Positions 1 to 10,954 of a DNA stretch of 64,000 nt are shown here, piece by piece. Under the pieces are notes generated by a model, which did not search any database, was not told the DNA's origin, and saw only the letters and a program-made list of their open reading frames with translations. The stretch is from Bathynomus jamesi (Eukaryota > Arthropoda > Malacostraca > Isopoda > Cirolanidae): the NCBI GenBank assembly GCA_023014485.1, contig JAJOZX010003208.1:210001-274000 (forward strand), given 5' to 3'. Both the position numbers and the translations under genes were made by a program. Numbering within the stretch: the stretch's first letter is position 1; the number at the start of each line of letters is the position of its first letter.

Positions 1-781
1 AAATAAGCCCGAGGCCAGAAACCACACGGGATTAAATCAGGTGATCTGGCTGGCCACTCGATGGGACCTCGCCGCCCAAGTCATTTTCCTTCAACGTTCG
101 TATCCAGAATCTCACGGGCAGCTGCAGAGTAAAGCCAATTCCTGCCAACGCCATAAGTAAACTGGGTAAAACTTTGTCTCTCAATACCTGGCAATAGCGT
201 TTTCCATCGTCTTTCGATATGTTGAAGGAAAAGAGTGCTGAATAATCAATGCACGCCCAAACTGTTAGTGTAGCCGTTTTAATGGATTTACCCAATCGTA
301 TTTTGCGATTTTTTCGCCCAGCAGTGAACGTTGTGCTTGTTTCCTTTACTCGTTAAACCGAACATACATTTAGCTGAAAATTTGATCTTTCCAAGGAAAT
401 TTGGATCACTATTAAACTTTTGTCTCATTGTTTCAACAAACTGCAGCCGTCTGTCACAATCATCGTCGCATATGAGCTGAGAGTAAATGAGTTTGTAATC
501 GTGGTACCCCTTTGATTTCAATATTTTTGCTACTGAAAATTTGGAAATACCCAATTCCTCTGCGACTTTTCTCTTCAAGTTGTTTGGATCGACTTCAAAA
601 CTGGCGAGGACATTTTCTTTGTCTTTTGTTTTCTGTCGCCGTTACTCGGCTTCTGTTTCTTGGACAATCTTTTACCACGCTGCCTGTTTCCAAAAGTTTG
701 AACTTCCAGGTTCATTATATTTTTCTTGAAATAAACGCAAACTTTCTTCACAATTATTATAAGAAATAGTCCACGATACAA
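1..781 (-). pseudogene. mariner/Tc1-type transposase remnant, cut by window edge
   Basis: Minus-strand DDE transposase of the IS630-Tc1-mariner superfamily, broken into frames at 781-575, 578-288 and 295-1. The middle piece carries a helix-turn-helix (LGISKFSVAKILKSKG) and the block before the first catalytic Asp. That block reads FSAKCMFGLT where the family has F-S-D-E, so the first catalytic Asp-Glu is replaced. At the left edge another frame reads RSPDLIPCGFWPRAY, the usual block around the third catalytic residue. At least two frame changes and the lost Asp make it inactive. The C-terminus and left terminal repeat lie outside the window. The superfamily is clear; the subfamily is not. Confidence 0.75.
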
Positions 782-854
782 GATACACTTTCTTCATTGC
801 TGTACTCCATCCTTATGACATGGCGCTGACTGGGGCTAGGGCCTAGGCCCTAGG

Positions 855-1534
855 CAGGGGTGGCGAACCTTTTTACAGTCGTGTGCCAAAAAAAAAACAT
901 GTAAACCATAAAAAAGTTCGCGTGCCCACCAAAGTTTATATATACAGTAGACGCCGGATTTAGTGTCCCTGGTTATTGTGTGTCGCCGTTTATAGTGTCT
1001 CAAAACTAGGAAACAGTTACTTTTACATGATAATTGCTATGGATAGTGTGTCTCTGATTACGCCTATAGTGTCTCTTTTCAGCTAGTATAGTTACTACTC
1101 TACTTGGCAGCTCTAGTTTACACTTGTATTTGTGATGCCGTGCTGTTTACAGGCTTACTAGATGACCATGGAAGGAAAATGTTTTGTTTTGATGTAAAAT
1201 GAACATAGTTTTGATGTTTCAGTTGAATTGTAAAAACAATTTTAATGAGAAATTGCATAATAAAGGTGTTTATGTTGTAAATATATTGAGATACAGTACA
1301 TATTCACTATTTTTAACCTTGCAACCCTCGAGACCAAACTGTGGATATAGTGTCTCATCGGATATAGTGTCCTTTTGGCTTGGCACCGAGTGGGACACTA
1401 TAAACGGCGTCTACTGTATTACACCAAATTATAAACATTAAATCTATTATTTTATACTCATTTTTTGGATAACAATTTCTATGCTTAGGCGTGCCAGGCA
1501 AATTTGATCGCGTACCATAGGTTCGCCACCACTG
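855..1534. mobile_element. hAT-like non-autonomous element (outer MITE)
   Basis: Ends are inverted repeats: CAGGGGTGGCGAACCTTTTT at the left, and the complement of CAGTGGTGGCGAACCTATGG at the right. CAG...CTG ends suggest hAT. The flanking octamers GCCCTAGG and GCCCTTGG match 7 of 8 if the right boundary is moved by one base, as expected for an 8-bp target duplication. It has no coding capacity and is split by an inner MITE at 945-1416. Confidence 0.6.
945..1416. mobile_element. pogo-like MITE nested in the hAT-like MITE
   Basis: Inverted ends CAGTAGACGCCGGATTTAGT and, complemented from the right, CAGTAGACGCCGTTTATAGT lie next to TA on both sides. Short TAGTGTC-type motifs recur inside. CAGTAGA ends with TA flanks resemble the pogo/Tigger group. 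I find no transposase remnant. It is nested in the 855-1534 element, so it arrived later. Confidence 0.6.
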
Positions 1535-1706
1535 CCCTTGGGCCTTCCTGTTCTAGCCTCGGGTCATTCCTGGTTTTGTATAGTTGATTTGAAAAGTATC
1601 GCATACAATAGAAATGATATAACTGGAATTTAATTATTAACAAATTATTTGTATGTATAAAATTTTTAAAGACTTTTCTCCCACTCTAAATATATATATG
1701 TATATA

Positions 1707-3303
1707 CAGTGGCACTCATAAATATTCGTACAGAGAAATATTTCAGTTATATTCGTCCTTATCTTCTGTACCATGTATGGCATTGTTATGAAAAATTTAC
1801 CGCTCGTTCGGAAGAATTTAACAAATAAAAAAATTAGTTCAACCCCAAAATATAATGGTAAAACATCGAAGAATTTGAGGAAAATTAAAAAATTTAAAAT
1901 GCAAAAGTTTTCGTACATTTACTCGCAAAATTATTTAATACTTTGTGTGCCCACCTTTTGCTTGAATGACTCAATGATTCGTTTTGGGTATTTTTCTACG
2001 AGGTTTCAACATCTTTCAGTAGAAATTTTAACCTACTCTTCTAAAGAAAAATGTTGCAATTCATTCAGATTTGAAGGGTTTTGCTTGCGGACAACTTTTT
2101 TCAAATCAAACCATAAATTCTCCATTATAAAGTTAAGATCTGGACTTTGTCTGGGCCACTCGAGAAACTTGAAATTCTTTTGTTGAAGTCAATTCATGGT
2201 GCTCTTAATTTTATGTTTTGGATCATTATCTTGTTGCAATAGGCACCGAAGTGCGACCCATTCGCAACTCCCGAACTGAAGGCAATACATTTTCTTCTAG
2301 AATTTCCTTGATATTTCTTCGAATTCAAGATTCCATTGATGACAAGCTTTCCTGGACCAGAAGCACTGAAGAAGCCCCAAAGAAGCAAACTACCACAACC
2401 ATGTTTAACAGTAGGAAGGATGTTTTTTTTTAACCACGAATGCAGTATTTGATTTTCGTCAAACGTACCGTTGCTCGATGTTCCCGAAAAATTCAATTTT
2501 GGTCTCGTCTGTCCAGAACTTTCTTCCAGAATGCAGAATTTTGATGATACTTGGCGTACTTTAAATGAGCTTCTTTGCGCAACTCTTTCATTATTTCTCA
2601 ATGTACGACGTACAGTAAAGGACATCGACCTCAGACAGTCTTAATGTTTGGCAATTATCACCCGCAATCACTCGTGGATTCGCAGCAGCCATTCTTTCAA
2701 CCCGTTTAGCTGTACGTTCTGAAATCTTGCAAGGTCGTCCACACCTTGGTACAGCTTTGATTGTTCCAAAGCCTTTCCATTTCTTTATAACCGCAACAAC
2801 CGTCATAAATTTAATTCGAAGTTCTTCTCCTATCTTCCTATAATTTTCCAGAGTCGTGTGCAGCAATAACGGATCTCTTAAGATCTGTAGACAGCTCTTT
2901 ACCACGACAACCCATTGCTTATTAATGGCTCGTACAGTCATCCATTTTCCATGAAGATTCACAGAGAAAATTCAAGAATTCGGAATTGCCAACAATCTCT
3001 AATCATTAAACATAGAGCTACTGACAAAATTTTTTAAATTCTTCAAGCCTAAGGTAGACACACAAAGTGTTAAATAATTTTGTAAATAAATGTACGAAAA
3101 CTTTTGCATTTTAACTTATTTTTATTTTCCTCAATTTGTTTGACGTTCTACATTATGTGAATTGATGGAGTTAAACTAAATTTTCAATTTGTTAAATTTT
3201 TGTAAACGAACGGAACTTTTCATAATATCTTATGCATGGTACAAAAGATAAAGACGCATATAACTGGAATATTTCTCTGTATGAGTACTTATGAGCACCA
3301 CTA
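1707..3303 (-). mobile_element. Tc1-like transposon, decayed
   Basis: Ends are inverted repeats: the left begins CAGTGGCACTCATAAATATT and the right ends in the complement (GAGTACTTATGAGCACCACTA). Homology extends inward over about 60 bp with the shared motif ATATTTCTCTGTA/TACAGAGAAATAT. The element sits in TATATA sequence, fitting a TA target. It encloses the minus-strand Tc1 transposase pseudogene 2194-2962. Confidence 0.75.
2194..2962 (-). pseudogene. Tc1-family transposase pseudogene
   Basis: Two overlapping minus-strand frames. 2962-2591 holds the N-terminal paired-type DNA-binding region, with YRKIGEELRIKF, VIKKWKGFG and GRPCKISERTAKRVERM. 2625-2194 holds the following part, with KHGCGSLLLWGFFSASG, which precedes the second catalytic Asp in Tc1 proteins. 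The link is frameshifted and the DDE core cannot be read in one frame. It is a dead copy inside the 1707-3303 element. Confidence 0.75.
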
Positions 3304-4501
3304 TATATACCTTTCAAAGGTTCGGTGCGATGATTCCTCATTTCACGAAGGTCAAGCTTGTCGCCCCCTCCTCTCGAGTTGGCGTGGTGTAGTAGTGCAT
3401 TTTTTGTACTCTCCACCTCACATAGCCAGGTACGACCGGCTCATCGGGGGTTGTTCTGAGCCAGGCGTCTAATCTTCTTTTGAAGATGTCCACTGCAACA
3501 CCATTTGTGTTCCTTAGGTGTTTGGGCAGCTGATTAAACAGTTTTGGTCCTCTCACAAAACTATTTTCTTTCAAGGTTAAGGATGTTCCCTGTCTCGCTT
3601 TTAATTTGGAACACGACAGTCTTCCTTTTCTACTCTCTACCGTTGTTTGGGGAGTTACGGGGTTCAGAGTAAGATTAGGGACGTTTCTCCATTATTTTTC
3701 AAGTGTAAATAATGGTGTCGCTCTCTCTTCTCCTTTCCAGTGAGTATAGGTTTAAACTGCGTAACCTTTCCCAGAAATTTAGTTCTTTGCACCCCTTGAT
3801 CTTGGCTGTGAAGCTTCTCTGAATCCTTTCTAGCTGTCTAATATCTTTTTTATATGGGCATGTTAGGACCGAGCAGTATTCCAATTTGGGTATGATCAAT
3901 GTTTTCAGTAGAGGAATCATTATATTCCTATCCCTTCGTTTAAAGGTTCTCAGTATCTACCCAGTTATTCTCTTTGCTCAGTTTACTGCTGTCTTATTTT
4001 GTGTTTCAAATTTCGCATCATCAGTCATTACAGCCCCCTAAATCATTTGCTCTAGAATTTCTCTGAATTTCCTGTCCATTTGGGGTATAATAAATGTTCC
4101 ATGGATTTTAGGTCTTCTCTTTTAACGTCCCTAACGGTCCCTTAACAGCTGAAATTTCTCAATGTCAAACTTCATATTGTTGTCTTCCGTCCACTCGTAG
4201 ATTCTATTCATGTCGGTTTGTAGAGATCCTATATCTTCTGGGTTTCTTATTTTTCTACTGATCTTTGTGTCATAGGCAGAGGATGTTACTGTGCTGTCTC
4301 TGGTAACGTCCTCATCTACGTCAGTTAGCATTATTATGAAGAGTAGTGGAGCTAATACTGTTCCTTGTGGTACTGAGCTGAGGACCTCTAATTCTGATGA
4401 AGATACTCCTTGTACTGTAACGACTTGCCGCCGCTCACTAAAGAAATTATATATCCATTTCCCTACTTTTCCTGTTATTCCCATATATTTCAGTTTATGT
4501 A

Positions 4502-5459
4502 AGCACACCGGACAAAAAATTAGTCACCCCTAATAGCACCGATAGTAGGAAGTTCAAGGTCACACAGAGGGCGCTGATGTAGCATTGGTAAGTGACAAGT
4601 AGCGGTGACGTAGCACACAGGATCAGATCTGTTTCGTGAGGTGGTGAAGAACAAAGTGTGTGTTGGATATAGTCTGCAAAATGGGTCGTGAGGCAGACGT
4701 TACTCAGTGGCAAAAAGGAGCCATCGTGTTTGGCAGAGCCCACGGACACAAAATGTCTGAAGTAGCCCAATTTGTTGGTGTGTCAACGCGTACTGTCCAG
4801 CGAGTTTACAAAGAGTGGTGTAGTTCGCAATCAACTGACAATCGACGGCGTAACTGTGGCCGGAAAACAATTCTCGACAATAGGGGCCGCCGCCATGTTT
4901 CTCGTCTAGTAACTGCAAATCGTTTTCAAACCAGAGAACAATTGCTCCAAGAAACCAATGAGGTTCTCCAGCGACCAATTTCCGAACGGACATTGCGACG
5001 AGAACTGCATGCGATGGACATCTGGAGCAGGGTACCACGGAAGAGGCCGCTGTTAACAGCAAGTCACAAATTGGCACGTTATAAATGGGCTCAGAGGCAC
5101 AAAAACTGGACTGCGGCAGATTGGAAACGTGTAATTTGGTCCGATGAATCCCGTTTTTGTTTGTTCTCCAATGATGGGAGGCGACGAGTACATCGCAGGT
5201 CCAATGAAGCCTTTAATCCTGAATGCGTCGAAGGTGTTGTTCAGGCTGGAAACAGAAAGGGAAGCGCAGGAATAGACACCCACGGACTCTGGCGGAACTT
5301 CGGGACCGGCTGATGAACGAGCAAATCGATGTTCAGTACATGCACAACCTCGTAGAGTCTCTGCCTCGCCGGATTCGTGCGGTTATCAAGGCCAGAGGCG
5401 CCGTCACACGTTATTAGGTACATTCTGAGAGGGGTGACTAATTTTTTGTCCGGTGTGCT
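4502..5459 (+). mobile_element. Tc1-like deletion derivative inside LINE-A
   Basis: Terminal inverted repeats AGCACACCGGACAAAAAATT... and the complement at the right end are near-perfect, with TA duplicated on each side (4500-4501 and 5460-5461). Removing the element and one TA restores the LINE-A reading D-H-G-I-I-I-H-K-L, so the boundary is firm. Length is 958 bp. It encodes a truncated plus-strand transposase. The internal gap between 5247 and 5290 suggests it was mobilised in trans as a short derivative. Confidence 0.9.
4681..5417 (+). pseudogene. Tc1-like transposase, internally deleted
   Basis: Starts MGREADVTQWQKGAIVFG with a clean helix-turn-helix (SEVAQFVGVSTRTVQRVYKEW), followed by the second DNA-binding part (ISERTLRRELHAM). 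It then has the first catalytic Asp in VIWSDESRFCLF. After NPECVEGVVQAG the frame runs into nonsense; the normal C-terminus resumes in another frame (RNRHPRTLAELRDRLM...SLPRRIRAVIKARGAVTRY). The region with the second Asp and the Glu is missing. It is well preserved for a dead copy, so insertion may be fairly recent. Confidence 0.85.
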
Positions 5460-6108
5460 TATTATGATTCCGTGGTCACACTTGTCGAACGCTTTAGCAA
5501 AGTCTGTGTATAGTAAATCATAATTTTCATTACTTTCAAGTGAATCAATAATGTTATTGTAGTGTTCCATTAGTTGTGATAGGCATGATCTGCCTGATCG
5601 AAACCCGTGTTGGTTATCATTGAATTTTTTCCGAGTTTCCAAAAAATCATAGATTTTCTGTCTAACTATTCTTTCCAATATTTTAGTGAGATGAGATGTA
5701 AGCGACACTGGCCTATAGTTTTTGGCCTCAGATCGATCTCCTCCTTTATATATTGGGACTATGTTTGCGCTCTTCAGAATGCCCGGTATTTCTCCCGTGT
5801 TTAGTGATCGTCTCCATATCCAGTACAGGGGCTCAGCGATTGCATTCTTGCAGTTTTTGATCAGTGTGGCATTCCATTTATCGGGTCCTGCCGCTGAGTG
5901 TGTTTTTAGTTTCCCTATGGCTTGTGTAATATCATCCGTCGTAAAGTCGAAATCCTTTATACTTTCCCCTTGTGGTTCTTCTTCAAAGAACGCTTTCTAT
6001 CGCATATGAATTTGTCAGTTTTTGGGATACTGAAAGATGATTCGTACTGAGCTCTTAATATTTCAGATACGTCTGTTTGATCATCAGATAAAGCAATGTT
6101 CTAATTTT

Positions 6109-6576
6109 TTAAAAGTCTGATAGTCTGTAATGGAATCTGAAAATTTTGAGGTTGGCGTGTTTGGGGGTCTGTACATTACAATTAGTACCATATTTAATTT
6201 TTGAATTTTTGCTGCTACACATTCTACGTAGCTGTTTTAGGTACTTATAGCCATTTCTGCTATGTGCCTTTCGCGTGTGTAAATAGCACATCCTCCTTAC
6301 GTCTCACTGTTCTGTCGGCTCGGAGGATGTTTAGTTGTCAATTTGTATTTCTTTTTTGTCAATACAGGACTCACAATTTTCACAGTTCGCCTGGCAGTCC
6401 TTTAGATGAGTTTCCGTGAGGCATGTAAAGTCTGCTCCGGCTTCTTGCACGAGTCCTTTCAGGTATAAAACTTTGTTCGTGGAATGGTTTGATTTAAGGC
6501 CCTGAATGTTGGCTAAGATTATTTTTATTTTTTCTCTTTCGTTTTCGCATACAGGTGGTTCCGATTTGTTTTCCAA
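6109..6576 (-). pseudogene. LINE-A copy 1 endonuclease domain, decayed
   Basis: Minus-strand APE-type endonuclease remnant. 6576-6331 reads KIKIILANIQGLKSNHSTNK and DFTCLTETHL, the first two conserved endonuclease blocks (Asn, and the Glu of TETHL). 6291-6109 holds further decayed blocks. A stop and a frame change separate the two. The C-terminal SDH block is lost in the deletion next to 6110. The domain would cut target DNA to prime reverse transcription. Confidence 0.65.
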
Positions 6577-6769
6577 TGCGGGTGCCAGTTTCGTTGCCTT
6601 GTGGTCCTCCGAGAATTTACCTCTTTTTATCTTTGTCGGTACCTGTTGTCCCGATAACGCATGAAGTGCCTTTGTTCGTACCTTCTGTCCGGCTCTCGGA
6701 TTCCTATATTTGCCAGCTGTTTTTGTAATTGCTGGATAATATTTAGCAGCTGAAATGTGAAGGCTGCGT

Positions 6770-7334
6770 CTAAAAAATTGGCACTCTTCTTTGATGTTCG
6801 TTTTTTCTGTTCACTCGTTGCGTTCCTTTGAGGGTGGTGGTATCAGCATTTTTTTCCGTATTTGCAACTCCCATATCTTGCATAAGTGTTGCAAACCTAA
6901 GATGGTGGAACTTGCATTTCTTATCAAATTTGCAGTATCCACTCGTGTAATGCGTGTTGCATAATGTGAGATGTGCATATATGCATTGCCCATCCTGATA
7001 TCTACAGTTCCCTTTCGCGTAATATTTCCATACGATATTTTCTACGCTTCGACTTCTTTTCTTATTATTTTCAAAGTTCTTAATTTTGGTAATTATCATT
7101 ATTTTTCTTTGGTTGTTTATTTTCTACGTTTTTAGTTATCTTTTTATCATTTCGCTCGTTGGACCGTTTGACTACTTCGCAACTTTTACTTATTTCTTTT
7201 CTTTCATCTATATCTTCCTTCCGTATTATATTGTTTATATTGTTATTCGTTATTATGCTGTTATTCGTTATTTCGTCCTCTTTCTCATCCACCCGGTTTT
7301 TCGTTGGGACCATTCTGGACCCATGTGTCCCCAT
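6770..7334 (-). CDS. LINE-A ORF1-like protein with CCCH zinc fingers (remnant)
   Basis: Two overlapping minus-strand frames. 7334-7080 is very polar (Asn, Lys, Glu rich), begins MGTHGSRMVPTK and has no recognisable domain. 7099-6770 carries two CCCH-type fingers. The second, in LCNTHYTSGYCKFDKKCKFHH, fits C-x8-C-x5-C-x3-H. The first, in WKYYAKGNCRYQDGQCIYAH, has Trp where the first Cys is expected. Position upstream of the endonuclease and on the same strand suggests ORF1, an RNA-binding protein in other LINEs. Single-copy evidence only: the other LINE-A copies here are truncated before this region. Confidence 0.5.
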
Positions 7335-7346
7335 TATTTCATTCTA

Positions 7347-7366
7347 TATATATATATATATATATA
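7347..7366. repeat. (TA)n tract at the LINE-A 5' end
   Basis: Pure TA microsatellite between the 5' end of LINE-A copy 1 and the mariner derivative starting at 7367. Both types use TA-rich targets. Confidence 0.9.
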
Positions 7367-7939
7367 CAGGGCTATTCAAAATGATTCATCCGATTTCAAC
7401 TGAGAATACTTCCGTACCTATCAACCGTGCATCAACTGGGCATACACCACATGAAAGAGGAAATCTCCGAGTTTTACAAGATCACCGCGAGAGGGCTCCA
7501 AAGTCACGCCGTGGCCTAGCCTAGCAACAAACAGTCAGTGTGAAAATGGCGTCCGCACAGCAGAAGGCGTTTTGTGTGTTGCAGTTTTCGAGCTGTAAAT
7601 CGGTAGTCACAGTGCAGCGTGAGTTTCGTCGACGTTACAGAACAGATCCACCGGGTGCTCAGAGCATCCGTCGGTGGTATCGGCAGTTCGAGGAAACATT
7701 CGCATTGTTACTGCCGTAGAGTCAGTGACAACGGACATGCTGGAGCGAGTATGGGAGGAATTCGACTATCGTGTCGACGTTGCTCGTGTAACTAGGGGAA
7801 GTCACATAGAGCATTTATGAGGTGAGAGACAAAATTTGGACAGTTTTTCTTTTGGTTGATGTATCACAAATCACACTGTATTTGTAACATTAAAAAATAT
7901 TCTCATTTGAAATCAGGTGAATCATTTTAAATAGCCCTG
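7367..7939 (+). mobile_element. mariner-like deletion derivative
   Basis: Inverted ends CAGGGCTATTCAAAATGATT and, from the right, CAGGGCTATTTAAAATGATT, with TA on both sides. A plus-strand frame from 7546 (MASAQQKAFCVLQFSS, then VVTVQREFRRRYRTDPPG and IRRWYRQFEET) is the N-terminal helix-turn-helix of an IS630/mariner-type transposase. It stops soon after, and a C-terminal remnant (VTTDMLERVWEEFDYRVDVARVTRGSHIEH) follows directly. The whole catalytic core is deleted, leaving 573 bp. Confidence 0.8.
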
Positions 7940-7954
7940 TATATGTATATATAA

Positions 7955-10952
7955 CACTGGGCAACACGTATTTTATTGAATGATATCTGACACTTGATTC
8001 TAGGTAATTTGGGTGCGCTGAATACGAATTTCAACTCGGTTTGGCTCTATCAGGTCCTGATTCTTGTCGACAGCCTATGTGCCATTTTCCAGATTTTCAA
8101 ATTAGGACTAAAAAATTAAGTCATGTGTTAAATTTTTTTTTCAAGTTTCATGAATACAAGCAGTTCAAACTACAGTAAAATTACATTATAACGATAGAAA
8201 TGACTTAAAATAAAAAACAAACAGATATGAAGCTTTCACTGTGGCAAAAATTTTCTTTTGTAAGACTTTCTAGCGTATTTGCTTGTTGATGGCAGGTCTC
8301 TTTTCAAGCACCAGCAGTAATCTCCATCATGTGGGAATCCCAGCGGCCTTGGTACCGTTCCTCCATAATTTTGATATCTTGGTGGAATCTCTCCCCTTGT
8401 TCGTCACTTACATCACCTAAATTACTTGGAAATTGGTCAAGATGGCTATTCAAAAAATGCATTTTTATGCTCATATTGCAACCTAACTCTTTGTAGTCCC
8501 TTAAAAGTTTTTTTACGATTTCTTCGTAGTTATCTGCCCTATAATTGCCTAAAAAGTTTTCTATCAAGTCCACGAATGAGAACCAGCCATTTTTTTCGCG
8601 TTCATTCATGACATTAGGAAAATTGCTGTCTTTAATCATTGTTCTTATTTGTGGACCGTCGAAAATTCCCGCCTTGATTTTTTCATAACTTAAACTTGGA
8701 AATTTTGAAGTTATGTATTTGAAACACTCGCCGTTCGTATCTAAAGCTTTTACATATTGTTTAATGAGGCCTAGTTTTATATGCAGAGGAGGAAATATGA
8801 TTTTATCTCTGCTCACTAAAGGTGGATTAATTACGTTTTTTTCTCCGACAGTAAGTGATGTTCGTGCTGGCCAGATTTGTTTGAAATAATGTTCTTCCTT
8901 GGCTCTGCTGTCCCATAAGCAAAGGAAGCAGGGATATTTAGTATACCCTCCTTGTTGTCCTAGCAGAAAATTAACCATTTTTAAGTCAACACATATGATC
9001 CACTCGTGCTCCCTATATTTGATAAGATTTAAAACCTTTTCTATATGTTCATACTTTTCTTTTAATTTTGTTGAGTGCCCAATCGGTATCGAGCCGTATA
9101 GATTGCCATTATGCAACAACACACACTTAAGACTTCTTTTCGAACTGTCTAAAAACAAGCGCCAATCATTTGCATCGTAAGACTCAACCCCCATCTTCTT
9201 TAACAAACCAACTATGTCGCAGCAATATACTAAACTATCCTCTGTTCTAAAATATTTAACAAGTTCTTCTTCTCTTTTTCTGTAAAATGAAATGTATGTG
9301 TTTGAAGTAAGCAAGTTTTTCTCTTTAAGTCTTGAAGCTAAAATTTCCGCAGCCTTTTTTGGCAAATTTAGATCCCTTACAAGATCATTCAACTCGGCCT
9401 GGTTAAACTTTTGCGGATCGTTTTGACTTTCAAATACGCTGGGGTCAAAATCGGTGTCTGACTCCTCAAAGTGCATAACAATATTTTCAGGAACATCTTC
9501 AACTAATTCTTGAGTTGGCAGACCCTTAAATTTTGGAATGGGGATCTCATTTGAATGTAGCACAGGTCGTATCGCGGTGTCGAAATTTGGGTACTCGATA
9601 CAATGTTTATTTTTCTTAGTGAAGCCCAAAGTCTTGACAAAGCAAAGGTAGCAATCGGTCTCGTGGTTAGTAGGCTCTCGCCACACCTGATATGGAAAAA
9701 AAATTGTAAAGCGTTAACAAAAGCGACGAGAGACTTGTTTTATGAATTTTATCAAAAGTTATCACCCAAACATTTAACATTTCTATGTGTTTCAACCTTA
9801 TGCAATATTTGAGATTCTTATAAACATTTTCTGTAAATTTTTGTTTATGTACCTAAGTTACAATTACATTTAGGTAAGTTACAGTATACTAGTGATTAAA
9901 TTACGTAGTTTTATGAAATCATAAACTTACCATCGGAACTCCAAAAGGTATTTTTGAATCCGAACCCTTCGTCCAATGTCGCAGTCTTTCAATGCATATA
10001 GTGCAGGCTTTATGTGGAGCCCACGATTTATCTTGGTCCCCCAGTTTTATGCCAAAATAAGCTAAGTAAGCTCTTTTTACGAAGTCAGTTATATTTGCTC
10101 GTTGATGTGGAAGTGTAAAATTTCCACATATATAACAGAAGGAATCAGGGTTGTTTTTGCATTTGAACTTTCTAGTGCTTGATGACATATTGCTTGATTG
10201 TTCTGCCAATTTGTAAAGGTATTTAAAGCCCTTAATTCATATAAATTTAAGAAAATCTGAAATATAAACACAAAAATTAGTTTAAATAGGTACTTATTAT
10301 GAAATAGGTACTTACAATCTATGAAATTAAACTAGAAACACGGATGAGTAGGTACAATATAAATTACGTCTAATTAAATCAACTATATTAAATCACGATG
10401 ACAAAATTACTCACTAAATCATATGCCAATTCAAAATTATGTTAATGCCCAAACTTAATTAACTAACTCAACTGACTGACTGACTGACTGACTGACTGAA
10501 TTGACTGATTAACTCTGGAAACGAGTCGCTTTTATATATTTTAGTTGTCCCTCTAGAATACTCTACAGAGAACAGGAACGCTCGAGAAAATTTTAGAATT
10601 CTATGATATTTTTAGCTTAATTTACTAATATTAAAATGGGTTAAAAATGACAAAATTAAAAATATTTTTAGGGTGTTACATATAAAAATATACATAATAC
10701 AACAATACCATAACAATAGGTACAAATACTTAGATAAAAACCTAGTTGCATAATGTGTAACTGCAAAAAGACTTAGCGAGTATTGAGAAAAAACCTTTTT
10801 ATGAATACGACGAAAGAGGAGGGGTGTTGAGCAAAATCAGGACCTGATAGAGCAAAACCGAGTAAAAATTCGTGCTCAGCGCACCCAAATTACCTAGAAG
10901 TAACTGTCAAATCTAATTCAATAGACAAAAATTTGAAATTTGTTCCCCAGTG
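7955..10952 (-). mobile_element. CACTGGG-ended DNA transposon, about 3 kb
   Basis: Both ends begin CACTGGG. Each arm carries the 20-mer TAGGTAATTTGGGTGCGCTG (8001-8020, and inverted near 10878-10897) and a following CTCGGTTTxGCTCTATCAGG block. The flanks show a 3-bp duplication TAA (7952-7954 and 10953-10955). CACTG ends plus a 3-bp duplication fit the CACTA/CMC superfamily. The interior holds one two-exon minus-strand gene and a GACT microsatellite (10467-10500). The insertion point is at the left edge of the rosa-type element that follows, so it is younger than that element. Confidence 0.75.
8236..10209 (-). CDS. transposase-like protein of the CACTGGG element, two exons
   Basis: Exon 1 (10209-9931, 93 codons) has Cys/His pairs (FCYICGNF, HKACTICIERLRHW) that look like a zinc ribbon. 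It ends at ATG|GTAAGT. The intron (9930-9687) ends TTTCCATATCAG|GTG, and exon 2 continues in phase as V-W-R-E-P-T-N-H. Exon 2 has an RNase-H-like layout: acidic ICVDLKMVNFLLGQ, a CxxC motif in KYPCFLCLWD, and DEQGERFHQDIKIMEERYQG near the end. A one-base deletion near 8315 gives an early stop at 8304. The other frame then reads DYCWCLKRDLPS...YKRKFLPQ to a stop at 8236. Intact length would be about 576 residues. I have seen similar unnamed proteins repeatedly in arthropod genomes. The transposase role is inferred from the terminal repeats and layout. Confidence 0.65.
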
Positions 10953-10954
10953 TA

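Larger units (their letters stand above)
3338..5708 (-). pseudogene. LINE-A copy 1 reverse transcriptase and C-terminus
   Basis: Minus-strand RT fragments. 5708-5462 has FNDNQHGFRSGRSCLSQL and YTDFAKAFDKCDHG, RT blocks ending in the first catalytic Asp region. 4508-4131 has VPQGTVLAPLLFIIMLTDVD. The expected F-A-D-D box reads SAYDTKIS, so the catalytic Asp pair is damaged. 3920-3699 has the C-terminal PKLEYCSVLTCPYKKDIRQL, and 3574-3338 has LFNQLPKHLRN. Taking out the Tc1 insert rejoins the RT reading across the junction. Frameshifts separate the rest. Confidence 0.8.
3304..7346 (-). mobile_element. LINE-A copy 1 (CR1/L2-like non-LTR retrotransposon)
   Basis: The longest LINE-A copy in the window, minus strand. 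From 5' to 3' it holds a charged ORF1 region (7334-7080), CCCH zinc fingers (7099-6770), the start of the endonuclease (6576-6331), degenerate endonuclease (6291-6109), reverse transcriptase (5708-5462, then 4508-4131) and the C-terminal end (3920-3338). A deletion after the endonuclease removes about the segment that copy 5 keeps at 51180-51720. A Tc1 derivative (4502-5459) splits the reverse transcriptase. The 5' end abuts (TA)n at 7347-7366 and the 3' end abuts TATATA at 3303-3309, a pattern seen in the other copies. Placement in the CR1/L2/jockey group rests on motifs only. Confidence 0.8.
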
